From Bacteroidota bacterium (lineage in GTDB: Bacteria > Bacteroidota > Bacteroidia > UKL13-3), in the NCBI GenBank assembly GCA_027488905.1, contig JAIYAT010000017.1, forward strand, positions 124,001 through 188,000: a DNA stretch of 64,000 nucleotides, in the 5' to 3' direction. A program made the position numbers and the translations under genes. Positions 1 through 8,494 of the stretch are shown here, in pieces; the stretch's first letter is position 1, and each line of letters opens with the position of its first letter. The notes beneath the pieces were generated by a model. The model saw only the letters and a list, made by a program, of their open reading frames with translations. It was not told the origin of the DNA and ran no database searches.

Positions 1-54
1 AACCTTAACGGTATTTCCATTTATAATGATAGCATGGCCAATTTTGACAGGCAT
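1..54 (-). CDS. Possible 5' end of a minus-strand gene cut by the window edge
   Basis: Reading the minus strand from an ATG at 54-52 gives 18 codons without a stop up to the left edge (MPVKIGHAIIINGNTVKV). It would be divergent from the glycosyltransferase at 182. The peptide is too short to assign to a family, and a chance open frame of this length is quite possible in AT-rich DNA. Confidence 0.25.
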   Translation of the reverse strand, partial: MPVKIGHAIIINGNTVKV

Positions 55-181
55 GTTTTTTTAGTATATAGATTATGTTAGTTTTTTTTAGAATGGCTTT
101 TTTGATTAAAAGTAAGTAGGCCTAAATTGTCAAGCACTTAAGTCAATATTTAAACTAATAAATTAATAAAGCAAATACAAA

Positions 182-1162
182 ATGGAAAAGTTTAATAACT
201 CAATGAACTTTCAAACATTCGTTAGAAATTTTGAAAAAAAACCTGTAGAACTATACAAGGTTGACAAGTCCTTCGAAATTTTGAATGATATTGTTGTCTC
301 AGTTATGATAAGAACTTACAACCATGTTGATTTTATTAGGCAAGCGATTGAAAGCGTTTTAATTCAAAAGACAAGTTTTAATTTTGAAATCATAATTGGA
401 GATGACCAATCTAATGATGGCACAAGAGAAATTTGCATGGCATATGCCGAAAAATATCCTGAGAAAATAAGGTTGTTTTTACATCATAGAGAAAACAACA
501 TACAAGTTTATGGAAGTAATACTCCTACCTTTATGTTTGGTTACAATATTTATCAAACAAAGGGTCAATTTATTGCTTTTTTATGCGGCGACGATTATTG
601 GACAGATCCTGAAAAATTAGAGAAACAATATCGTTTTTTGGAGCAAAATTCAAAATATTCATTTGCTATCCATCCTTTTATAACCTTGTATGAGAATTCT
701 GAAGAAGGTCCAAAACTAGATGAAACATTGGTTAAACACTTTTATTCAAATTGCTCGATGATTAAAAACAACTTTCAACTTTTGCCTTTTGCATTATTTC
801 AGGTATTAAACGAAGATATTTTTATGCAGTTTATGACGGAAACAATGGGGGAAGGCATTTTATTAGAAAATATAAAACCAACAGTAAGACGAATACAAAA
901 CAAGGGCATCTGGTTTTCAAAAAAGGATGAATTGTTTAAAGTAAAATGTAGAATTTTAACTGCTAATAAAATGTTTGAAGCTTATTCTAATACCAAGTTT
1001 AAAACTGTTTTAAAAAGTAAAATACTATACCAATGCATTCAAGGTTGGAATTCCTTGAAATATTGCGGTAGCGATAATTTGGATAAGTCTACTAAAATAA
1101 AATTCTATTATTTTTTATGGCGCAATGGAGTTTTATTAGAGTTTTTATTTAAAAAAAAGTAG
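182..1162 (+). CDS. Family 2 glycosyltransferase
   Basis: This is probably a cytoplasmic GT-A transferase that adds one sugar to a lipid-linked glycan. The fold begins at residues 39-47 (VSVMIRTYN), followed by the nucleotide-binding GDDQS at 73-77 and the DXD-type metal site CGDDYW at 135-140. About 35 residues precede the catalytic fold. The 326-residue length is normal for small GT2 enzymes. The C-terminal third has no motif I recognise, so donor and acceptor cannot be predicted. It is the first gene of the large glycan locus. The upstream 130 bases are AT-rich and show no clear -7 element. Confidence 0.85.
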   Translation: MEKFNNSMNFQTFVRNFEKKPVELYKVDKSFEILNDIVVSVMIRTYNHVDFIRQAIESVLIQKTSFNFEIIIGDDQSNDGTREICMAYAEKYPEKIRLFLHHRENNIQVYGSNTPTFMFGYNIYQTKGQFIAFLCGDDYWTDPEKLEKQYRFLEQNSKYSFAIHPFITLYENSEEGPKLDETLVKHFYSNCSMIKNNFQLLPFALFQVLNEDIFMQFMTETMGEGILLENIKPTVRRIQNKGIWFSKKDELFKVKCRILTANKMFEAYSNTKFKTVLKSKILYQCIQGWNSLKYCGSDNLDKSTKIKFYYFLWRNGVLLEFLFKKK

Positions 1163-1188
1163 TCAACTAGTTTTATTATATCAATGAT

Positions 1189-1953
1189 ATGATTCTTCAG
1201 CGGTTTAAAAACTTTCTTAGAATTTCTAATTTAAAAAATGCACATAAAAAAGGTACTGCCTTTATTATAGGGAACGGTCCAAGTTTGCAGGCAAAAGACC
1301 TCGACCTCATCCGACAATATAATATTCCTACTTTTGCAAGTAATAAGATTTATAAAATATTTAATAAAACAGACTGGCGGCCAAGTTACTATGTAATTGA
1401 GGATTATGGAATTTGTTCCTCTAATTACAATGAAATTCAAGAGAAAATTACTTGTCCAATTTTTGCAGGAAATTATTTAAAAGAGTTTTTCCCAAATAAT
1501 ACCAAAGCATTATTTTTTGAACAAATTGGGAGGGTAGATCCTCCTGAAATCCCAGACTTTTCAAAATCTATCGCGCATGGTATCAATGCAGGTGGAACGG
1601 TAACTTATACTTGTATGCAAATAGCCTATTATCTTGGCTTTACAGATTTAATTCTACTTGGTGTAGACTTTAGTTATTCAACGCCTGGTTTAAGGCCTCA
1701 TGACACAATGCATGGGTATAAAACTTATACTCCAGACAATTCAGCTAATTATTTTGATAGCAATTATCTTGATGAGAAGGAAAATATTTTTGCACCTGAT
1801 TTGGAAACTTCCTACTGTGCCTACAAATCTGTTTCTGAAAAGATAAAAAATGGAAGTTTAAAGTGTCAAGTAAGAAACGCTACCAGAGGTGGGAAGTTAG
1901 AGGTTTTTGAAAGAGTTAATTTTGATGACTTAAATTTAAAGGACTGCCATTAA
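1189..1953 (+). CDS. DUF115-type (MptE/Maf-like) glycan protein
   Basis: The protein has the hallmark GNGPSL loop at residues 28-33, then AGGTVTY at 134-140 and LLGVDFSYS at 156-164. This arrangement is seen in DUF115 proteins, which include the Maf transferases that attach nonulosonic acids to flagellin, and more distantly in GT42 sialyltransferases. Given NeuB/NeuC/NeuA and a second CMP-transferase in the same locus, transfer of a CMP-activated acidic sugar is a reasonable inference, but the sequence alone does not prove it. It starts 26 bases after the preceding GT2 gene. The downstream aldolase carries a C-terminal domain with a related glycine loop. Confidence 0.7.
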   Translation: MILQRFKNFLRISNLKNAHKKGTAFIIGNGPSLQAKDLDLIRQYNIPTFASNKIYKIFNKTDWRPSYYVIEDYGICSSNYNEIQEKITCPIFAGNYLKEFFPNNTKALFFEQIGRVDPPEIPDFSKSIAHGINAGGTVTYTCMQIAYYLGFTDLILLGVDFSYSTPGLRPHDTMHGYKTYTPDNSANYFDSNYLDEKENIFAPDLETSYCAYKSVSEKIKNGSLKCQVRNATRGGKLEVFERVNFDDLNLKDCH

Positions 1954-1977
1954 GCACTTTTGAAAAGTTATTATTGG

Positions 1978-2103
1978 ATGAAAAAACTAATTAGTTCTAG
2001 GGATGCATTTCAATTAATTGAAATGAATCCTACTTATAGGATGTTAATTCTAAAAATACAACTTGGCTTTTTGGCCAAAGAAAATAATTCAATTATTGAG
2101 TGA
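1978..2103 (+). CDS. Possible small ORF (41 aa), function unknown
   Basis: An ATG at 1978 opens 41 codons ending in TGA at 2103 (it begins MKKLISSRDAF). It sits alone in the 268-base gap between the DUF115 gene and the aldolase. There is no recognisable domain, signal peptide or membrane segment. It may be a real small gene, a remnant, or chance. Confidence 0.2.
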   Translation: MKKLISSRDAFQLIEMNPTYRMLILKIQLGFLAKENNSIIE

Positions 2104-2221
2104 CTCAAAAACGCAACATATCCTTGCACAAACAATTTGAATACAATTAGAAACCAGCCTAAAATTGGTTAGATTATTAAACTAAATATAAATTGAATTA
2201 AATAGGAAAAAATTAAAGATA

Positions 2222-3760
2222 ATGGAAATTTTAGATTGTACTTTTAGAGATGGAGGTTATTATACCAATTGGGATTTTGAATCAGATGTGGTAAATATGT
2301 ATCTCACTTCCATTAGTCAGTTACCCATCGATTACCTTGAGGTTGGGTATAGGTCTATGCCAAAAGATGGATATTTTGGTGAGTTTTTTTATTGCCCAAT
2401 TCCAACACTGAAAAAAATTAGAGCGCTAACAAATAAATCTCTTGCAATTTTATTGGATGAAAAAGACCTTGAACTTGCGCATTTAGATGAACTTTTAAAA
2501 CCTTGCATTGGTATCATTCAAATGGTGAGGGTTGCGGTAAGCCCAGATAGGCTTAGTTTCTCTTTGCCAATTGCAAAGAAAATAAAGTCCTTAGGATTTA
2601 GGCTTGGCTTTAATGTAATGTACATGTCTAAATGGAATTTTGACGATTCATTTATTACGATTTTAAAGCAAATTGATGGACTGGCAGATTACTTTTATAT
2701 GGTGGATTCCTATGGTGGAGTTTTTCCTGATGATGTAAAAAGAATTTGTCAGTTGCTAAAGGCTGAGACCAATTTGAAAATTGGTTTTCATGGACATAAC
2801 AATTTAGAATTAGGTTTAATAAATACCTTAACAGCTATTGAATACGGTGCAGAAATTGTAGATGTTACGGTAGCAGGCATGGGCCGAGGTGCTGGTAATT
2901 TATCTACAGAACTTTTGCTAACCGTATTGGCATCAAAAGAGCAGGTTTCCGAATTTGATTTTAATGAATTAAGCAGATTGGTTGAACCCTTTTATAAATT
3001 AAAGGAGGAGTATAAATGGGGTACAAATCTTCCCTATATGTTTTCTGGTGCAAATTCACTCCCTCAGAAAGATGTAATGGAGTGGGTGGGTAAGCGTTAC
3101 TATTCATTTAACAGCATTGTACGTGCTTTGGCTAATCAAACCAAAGGTTTAATGGACAATGAACAATTGCCTAAGTTTAAATCGCCTACAAATATAGCGG
3201 CAAAGGTATTAATCATAGGAGGTGGGGAATCAGTGACCAATCACGCCTCAGCCCTTCAAACATACTTATTTAAACATCCTGAAATTATTATTATTCATGC
3301 CAGTTCAAAAAATGCTTTGGTTTGTAATGATTTATCTAATCAACAATATTTTTGTTTAATAGGAAATGAAGGTTATCGCATGGAAAGTGTATTTGCGGGT
3401 AATTTGCCACAAAATGCCATTTGCATATTGCCGCCATTTCCTCGTAAAATGGGCACCTATATTCCTCGTGATTTATTGGGTCAGGCCTTTGAGTTATCCA
3501 ATTTTAAATTAAAAAGAAATTATATTGATTCCCTTACCGCAATTGCCATCCAACTTGCAGATGAATTAAAAGCAAGTTCCATAGAACTAATTGGTTATGA
3601 TGGGTATTCAGGATTGACGATTGGTTCAAAAGAACAAGACTTACTTAAAGAAAATGATGAGATTTTTCAAGAAGCCTATGCGCTTAATCTTCCTTTGGTA
3701 AGTTTAATCCATTCAAATTATAAGACTTTGAAAACTAAGTCTATTTATGCTTTGATATGA
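2222..3760 (+). CDS. HMGL-family aldolase fused to a DUF115-like domain
   Basis: Residues 1 to about 300 form a DRE-TIM metallolyase barrel like HMG-CoA lyase and 4-hydroxy-2-oxovalerate aldolase. It shows the Asp5 and RDGG (9-12) start, VDSYGG at 161-166, the metal-binding HGHNN at 190-194 and GMGRGAGN at 219-226. Residues about 325-512 form a Rossmann-like domain with a GGGES loop at 333-337, resembling the GNGPSL loop of DUF115 proteins. Its ATGA overlaps the KdsB-like gene, which in turn overlaps a HAD phosphatase gene. I infer that it makes or cleaves a 2-keto-3-deoxy sugar acid in place of KdsA or NeuB. The substrate is unknown. Confidence 0.75.
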   Translation: MEILDCTFRDGGYYTNWDFESDVVNMYLTSISQLPIDYLEVGYRSMPKDGYFGEFFYCPIPTLKKIRALTNKSLAILLDEKDLELAHLDELLKPCIGIIQMVRVAVSPDRLSFSLPIAKKIKSLGFRLGFNVMYMSKWNFDDSFITILKQIDGLADYFYMVDSYGGVFPDDVKRICQLLKAETNLKIGFHGHNNLELGLINTLTAIEYGAEIVDVTVAGMGRGAGNLSTELLLTVLASKEQVSEFDFNELSRLVEPFYKLKEEYKWGTNLPYMFSGANSLPQKDVMEWVGKRYYSFNSIVRALANQTKGLMDNEQLPKFKSPTNIAAKVLIIGGGESVTNHASALQTYLFKHPEIIIIHASSKNALVCNDLSNQQYFCLIGNEGYRMESVFAGNLPQNAICILPPFPRKMGTYIPRDLLGQAFELSNFKLKRNYIDSLTAIAIQLADELKASSIELIGYDGYSGLTIGSKEQDLLKENDEIFQEAYALNLPLVSLIHSNYKTLKTKSIYALI

Positions 3761-4485
3761 ACTATAAAATAATTATTCCTGCCAGATATAAGTCTTCCCG
3801 TTTGCCTGGTAAACCATTGGTGTTAATTGCGGGCAAACCAATGTTGCAACGAACCTATGAAAGGTGCTTACTTGCTGCCGAAGCTAATAATATTTTGGTT
3901 GCTACTGATGATGTTAGCATACAAGAATTTTGCTTGTCTCGAGAAATGAAAGTTGTAATGACTTCCTCTAAATGCTTAACCGGTACTGATAGAGTGGCCG
4001 AAGCAGCCTCCTCAATGGACTTGGATTATGTAATTAACGTACAGGGGGATGAACCTATCATGAATCCTAAAGACATTACTTCCATCATTGAAGCATCTAT
4101 GGACAAAACTTATGAAGTGTATGCTGGCTATGCAGAAATAACGCATGAAGAAGATTTCTTAAGTGTCTCTACTCCAAAGGTGATTGTAAATGAAAAGGAA
4201 GAATTATTATACATGTCGAGAGCACCAATTCCTTTTAATAAAGAAGCCAAGTTTGTAAAAGCTTGGCGACAAATTTGTGTGTATGCATTTTCAAAAGAAG
4301 CATTAGCCTTGTTTAAATCACGCACCTCGAAAAGTGAAATTGAAGAAATTGAGGATTTAGAACTTTTGCGATTTTTAGAAATGGGCGTAAAAGTGAAAAT
4401 GGTCAGGTTATCGAAAGATTCAATTGCAGTAGACCATCCTACCGACATAGAAAAAGTTGAACGTGCATTAAATTTAGCCCAATGA
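3757..4485 (+). CDS. KdsB-like CMP-ulosonate cytidylyltransferase
   Basis: The 242-residue protein carries the CMP-Kdo synthetase signatures: IPARYKSSRLPGKP at 7-20, ATDD at 49-52, TGTDRV at 75-80 and NVQGDEP at 94-100. It should transfer CMP from CTP to a 2-keto-3-deoxy sugar acid in the cytoplasm. It overlaps the aldolase by four bases (ATGA) and the HAD gene likewise, so the three are translationally coupled. Because it sits between an unusual aldolase and a phosphatase inside a glycan locus, it is more likely to be specific for that pathway's product than to be the housekeeping Kdo enzyme. It could still be a relocated kdsB. Confidence 0.85.
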   Translation: MNYKIIIPARYKSSRLPGKPLVLIAGKPMLQRTYERCLLAAEANNILVATDDVSIQEFCLSREMKVVMTSSKCLTGTDRVAEAASSMDLDYVINVQGDEPIMNPKDITSIIEASMDKTYEVYAGYAEITHEEDFLSVSTPKVIVNEKEELLYMSRAPIPFNKEAKFVKAWRQICVYAFSKEALALFKSRTSKSEIEEIEDLELLRFLEMGVKVKMVRLSKDSIAVDHPTDIEKVERALNLAQ

Positions 4486-5102
4486 GCCAGCAATTAAAAA
4501 ATTTATTATGGGATTTTGATGGGGTAATTCTCGACTCTAACCATGTTAGAAATGAAGGCTTTGAAACTGTATTAAAAGACTTCCCTTCAGGCCAAGTTGA
4601 AGCATTGCTAAATTTTCACAAGGCCAATGGTGGAATATCCAGGTATTATAAATTCAGGTACTTCTTTGAAGAAATTAGAAACGAAAAAAAGTCTGAGCAA
4701 GAACTACAAGTATATTTTGACTCTTTCACACAAATTATGCGAAAACGATTGTTAGATAAAAGTTTACTAATTAAAGAAACAACACATTTTATAATGAAAA
4801 AATATACTCAGTATCAAATGCACATAGTTTCTGGCTCGGATCAAAACGAATTAAGATTTTTATGTAACTATTTAGAACTCGAAAAGTATTTTCATTCAAT
4901 TAATGGTTCGCCTACACCTAAAGGTGAACTAATAAAGAATGTTATGGAACACGGGAATATGCATTCCTATGAGACACTAATGATAGGTGATGCTATTAAT
5001 GATTATGATGCAGCGAGGTTAAATGGCATACACTTTTTTGCTTATAATAATCCATCTTTAAATCAGTTTAACACAATGCCATTTGAATTTTTAGTGTATT
5101 AA
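4482..5102 (+). CDS. HAD-family phosphatase
   Basis: The Gph-like haloacid dehalogenase motifs are all present: the nucleophile motif DFDGVILDS at 11-19, the serine motif VSGS near 116-119, Lys147, and the acidic motif GDAINDYDAA at 169-178. A four-helix cap lies between motifs one and two. It is translationally coupled (ATGA) to the KdsB-like gene. By analogy with KdsC, its inferred role is to remove phosphate from the ulosonic-acid 8- or 9-phosphate made by the aldolase before CMP activation. At 206 residues it is of normal length. Confidence 0.82.
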   Translation: MSQQLKNLLWDFDGVILDSNHVRNEGFETVLKDFPSGQVEALLNFHKANGGISRYYKFRYFFEEIRNEKKSEQELQVYFDSFTQIMRKRLLDKSLLIKETTHFIMKKYTQYQMHIVSGSDQNELRFLCNYLELEKYFHSINGSPTPKGELIKNVMEHGNMHSYETLMIGDAINDYDAARLNGIHFFAYNNPSLNQFNTMPFEFLVY

Positions 5103-5240
5103 TCTTTAGTCTGGATGATTTATATTAAAAGAAATAATTTGCCCATAATTGCAAATGGGATTTTCTAAGTTTAGAATTCTGCAGATATTATTTTGTTATT
5201 CATTAATTATTGTAAAGTTCACCATTAATTACTTCCAAAT

Positions 5241-6173
5241 TTGCCTGACTTAGTAAGTATTATTATTCCTAATTATAATCATGGACAATTTTTGAACCAA
5301 AGGATTGAATCCGTTTTGAGTCAAACCTATAAAAATTTTGAAGTTATTATTTTGGATGATGCATCTGAAGATAATAGCATCGACATTATAAATTCATATG
5401 CAGGACATCCTAAGGTTAGCCAAGTTATGCTTAATACCAATAATAGTGGCTCTGTCTTTTCACAATGGTTTAAAGGAATTGAATTGGCCAAAGGAAATTA
5501 TATTTGGATTGCAGAAAGTGACGATTATTGTGAACCAGATTTTCTGCAAAACATCATGCAAGTTTTCGTTAGCGATATAGAATTTGGACTTGTATATACG
5601 GGCTCTAATGCTGTTGATTATTCAGGTAAATTGTTATGGAATTCCCCTCTCTCAAAATCAGCAGAAAGAATGGATGGATTGACATTTGTTCAGAATAAAA
5701 TGGTTCAAGAGAATTCAATATATAACGCTAGCATGGCTGTTTTTAACAAAAAATACATAACAACAGACATTGAAGATATAAAATCTTTTAAATTCTGTGG
5801 TGATTGGCTCTTTTGGATTTTAATCGCTCAAAATTGCAAAGTGGCATACATTGGAAGATTGCTTAATTATTTCAGAAATCATGAAAAGGATGTGTCTGGT
5901 AAATCTTACCATTCTGGAATTTATTTTAGAGAGTATAAGCTATTGTTAGATCAATTGTTGAAAAGGAAAATCATTACGCTAAGTAAAAGGCGTCATTCCT
6001 TATTTCTTATGTTGCCTTTGGTTAAAGAACAAATATCAAACTTAGCGCTAAAAAATGAGATTATAAGTGAATATAAACTAGAATTAAATTCTTGGGAATG
6101 TTTGCTTTGGAAACTCGAAATTGTGGTATGGAATAGAATTAGGCATAGAATTAACAAATACTTAGATTCTTAA
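5241..6173 (+). CDS. Family 2 glycosyltransferase
   Basis: This is a GT-A enzyme with SIIIPNYN at residues 6-13, LDD at 38-40 and the DXD-type ESDDY at 92-96. No ATG lies upstream of the fold in this frame, so the TTG at 5241 is taken as the start; it places the first strand four residues in. A 138-base spacer separates it from the HAD gene, so a new promoter is possible. The sugar donor cannot be told. The C-terminal 90 residues are basic and helical with no recognised motif. Confidence 0.83.
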   Translation: MPDLVSIIIPNYNHGQFLNQRIESVLSQTYKNFEVIILDDASEDNSIDIINSYAGHPKVSQVMLNTNNSGSVFSQWFKGIELAKGNYIWIAESDDYCEPDFLQNIMQVFVSDIEFGLVYTGSNAVDYSGKLLWNSPLSKSAERMDGLTFVQNKMVQENSIYNASMAVFNKKYITTDIEDIKSFKFCGDWLFWILIAQNCKVAYIGRLLNYFRNHEKDVSGKSYHSGIYFREYKLLLDQLLKRKIITLSKRRHSLFLMLPLVKEQISNLALKNEIISEYKLELNSWECLLWKLEIVVWNRIRHRINKYLDS

Positions 6174-6175
6174 GG

Positions 6176-7141
6176 TTGACCCAAGGTTTTTCAATTATAA
6201 TTTGTTGTTTTAATAGTAGGTTTCGGCTCGAACCAACCTTGATTCATTTAGCCCGTCTAAAAAGGGAAGGAATTCAAGTTGAAATCATTTTGGTGGATAA
6301 TCAATCTACTGATGATACGGCTCAATTTGCCAAGAAAATTTGGACAGAATTAATGCAGCCATTTCCAATGGTAATTGTTTCGGAGCAAAAACAAGGCTTA
6401 AGTTATGCAAGATTTTCAGGTGTTCAAAATGCGAACTTTGATTTAATTGTTTTTTGTGATGATGACAATTGGTTGGATGAAGATTATTTGTTGGAGGCCA
6501 AATCTATAATGAATAGTCAATCAACGGTAGCAGCTTTAGGGGGATATGGAGCTGCAGCTGCAGAGGTTGAGATGCCAGAATGGTTTGAAGCATATAAAGG
6601 AGGTTATGCTATAAGTGACGATAGTTTTGAAAGTGGTATTTTGTCAGAGGGTATCTATTTAACAGGAGCAGGATTGGTGTTTAGAAAGGCTTTATTTATA
6701 AAGGCCTTTGAAAATTTACCTAGCTTGCTTACGGATAGGGCTGGCAGCCAACTTACTTCTGGCGGTGATACAGAAATTTGTTTAAGGTTTAAATTAATGG
6801 GGTACCAGCTTTGCTATGATACAAGATTAAAGTTTAAGCATTTTATACCAAAAGAAAGACTTACTATAGCATATCGCGACCGCTTGTTTGCAGGATTTGA
6901 AGACCACAAAGAGGTGATTGAATATTATCAAAAGTTGATAGGCTTAATTAAATTAGGCTCAGTTGCAAAGTTTATAATTATCCTTTCAGTTATTGTTAAG
7001 TTGCCTTTTACTTCATTTAAACTTATCAAGCGTTGGGAATTAAAACGTGATTTAATTTCAATTTATATATTAACTGGAATAGACTTTTTACAATTACCTA
7101 ATAATTGGAAGGTAATCAAGAAACTTTATGAATACAAGTGA
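6176..7141 (+). CDS. Family 2 glycosyltransferase with C-terminal hydrophobic helix
   Basis: The GT2 core opens with FSIIICCFN at residues 5-13, has the LVDNQSTDDT nucleotide site near 39-48 and the metal-binding CDDDNW at 94-99. A later GGDTE supplies the acidic acceptor-side residues. Residues about 258-275 are hydrophobic and may anchor the enzyme to the inner membrane. The start is the TTG at 6176, two bases after the previous stop. It is the last gene of the first block; 360 bases of non-coding DNA follow. Confidence 0.83.
   Translation: MTQGFSIIICCFNSRFRLEPTLIHLARLKREGIQVEIILVDNQSTDDTAQFAKKIWTELMQPFPMVIVSEQKQGLSYARFSGVQNANFDLIVFCDDDNWLDEDYLLEAKSIMNSQSTVAALGGYGAAAAEVEMPEWFEAYKGGYAISDDSFESGILSEGIYLTGAGLVFRKALFIKAFENLPSLLTDRAGSQLTSGGDTEICLRFKLMGYQLCYDTRLKFKHFIPKERLTIAYRDRLFAGFEDHKEVIEYYQKLIGLIKLGSVAKFIIILSVIVKLPFTSFKLIKRWELKRDLISIYILTGIDFLQLPNNWKVIKKLYEYK
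6219..6238 (+). repeat. Copy of dispersed GGTTnnGGTTTGAACC motif (variant)
   Basis: GGTTTCGGCTCGAACCAACC inside a GT2 gene; two internal mismatches from the consensus. Confidence 0.35.
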
Positions 7142-7501
7142 ATTTAAATTTTTTATAAAGAGCCCAATAAAATATATTTAATTGGTAAATTATCTCAGAT
7201 TTTTTGATATTTTCTAATAAGTCAACTTTATTAAAAGTAGACCAACGGAAAATAAATTTAATCATCCTTGAACCTTTAAGTTTAAACAGCGGTAGATTTG
7301 AAAAAAAATTAATGAAATAAAAAAGTACAAATCTCCATCAAGTAATAATTCTCATTTTTTTAAACTTAAAGTAAAAAAAAGTAGCAGTTTGTATAAATAT
7401 ATATTAAATTAAATGAACTAAAATTATTTGCACCTTTATTGATTAAAGTTTAATATTACATTAATATTGCAGCTTATTTAGTAATAATTATAGTAGTAAA
7501 T
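7142..7501. other. Non-coding gap, 360 bases
   Basis: Very AT-rich spacer between the GT2 gene and the fucosyltransferase gene. I see no ORF, strong hairpin or repeat. ATTATTTGC near 7429 resembles, but does not match, the Bacteroidota -7 element. The gap may mark a boundary between separately acquired gene blocks. Confidence 0.5.
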
Positions 7502-8494
7502 GTGAAGAAATTAAAAATATGTTTTGTTGATTTTTGGGCTAATTTTGATGCTGAAAACAATTTCTTTTATAACTTATTAAAGGGAAAATATGAAATTGAA
7601 TTGAGCGAGGAACCTGATTATTGTTTTTTTTCAGTGTATGGGTATGAAAATTTAAAGTTTTCCAATTGCATAAAAATTCAATTTATTGGTGAAAATCAAG
7701 TCCCTGATTTTAATTTATGTGATTATGCTATTGGATTTCAATATATGGCTTTTGAAGACAGGTATTTTAGATTTCCCTTGTTTTTTATTTATGGAGGTTA
7801 TGACAATTTGAGAAACAAGCTAGTTTTTGACCCTGAAAAATACTTGAATAGAAACTTTTGTAACTTTATTTATTCAAATCATTTATATGCAAACCCGATA
7901 AGAGAGGTTTTTTTTAAAGAACTTTCAAAATATAAGAAGGTTGATTCTGGTGGTAAATTTATGAATAACCTTGGTTATACAGTATCAGATAAGGTAGAGT
8001 TTATTAGAGATTATAAATTTACAATTGCATTTGAAAGCTCTAAACTAAATGGTTATACAACGGAGAAGATTTTCGAGCCAATGATAGTGAATAGTATTCC
8101 TATTTATTTTGGAAATCCTATGGTAAATCAAGATTTCAATGAAGAATCTTTTATATGGCTAAAAAATGAGAAGGATATTGATGAAGTTGTTTCTAAAGTT
8201 ATTGAATTAGATAATAATGATGACAAGTATATTGAAATGTTAATGCGTCCTTGTTTAACTCCCGAACAAATGAAAATTGATTGGAAGGGGAATTTGTTAG
8301 CCTTTTTGGGGAGTATTTTTGAAAGGGATATAATAGAAGCAAAAAGGTTACCGTTTTTTGGGTATAATTCATTTTTTCAAGGTGAATTAGCAAAAATTTC
8401 AGAAATAAAGATAAAGCAACAAAAGGTTAATAAGTTTAAGTTAAAATTGGGAACTATTTATGAATCAATTTTTAGCTCATTTATAAAGAATTAA
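7502..8494 (+). CDS. GT10 alpha-1,3-fucosyltransferase
   Basis: The C-terminal GDP-fucose-binding half is diagnostic of GT10: KFTIAFESS at 172-180, GYTTEKI at 184-190 and PIYFGNP at 200-206, with VDSGGK at 147-152 upstream. Such enzymes transfer L-fucose from GDP-fucose in an alpha-1,3 or alpha-1,4 linkage. The donor would be made by Fcl and Gmd encoded at 38,754-40,887 in this window. The 330-residue length is typical of bacterial members, and no heptad repeat of the Helicobacter type is present. The start is a GTG at 7502. The stop overlaps the next ATG by one base. Confidence 0.92.
   Translation: MKKLKICFVDFWANFDAENNFFYNLLKGKYEIELSEEPDYCFFSVYGYENLKFSNCIKIQFIGENQVPDFNLCDYAIGFQYMAFEDRYFRFPLFFIYGGYDNLRNKLVFDPEKYLNRNFCNFIYSNHLYANPIREVFFKELSKYKKVDSGGKFMNNLGYTVSDKVEFIRDYKFTIAFESSKLNGYTTEKIFEPMIVNSIPIYFGNPMVNQDFNEESFIWLKNEKDIDEVVSKVIELDNNDDKYIEMLMRPCLTPEQMKIDWKGNLLAFLGSIFERDIIEAKRLPFFGYNSFFQGELAKISEIKIKQQKVNKFKLKLGTIYESIFSSFIKN

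Noticed and set aside
3757-4485. Housekeeping kdsB for lipopolysaccharide Kdo
   Set aside because: Coupled to an unusual aldolase and a HAD gene rather than kdsA or lipid A genes. Kept as KdsB-like without the gene symbol.
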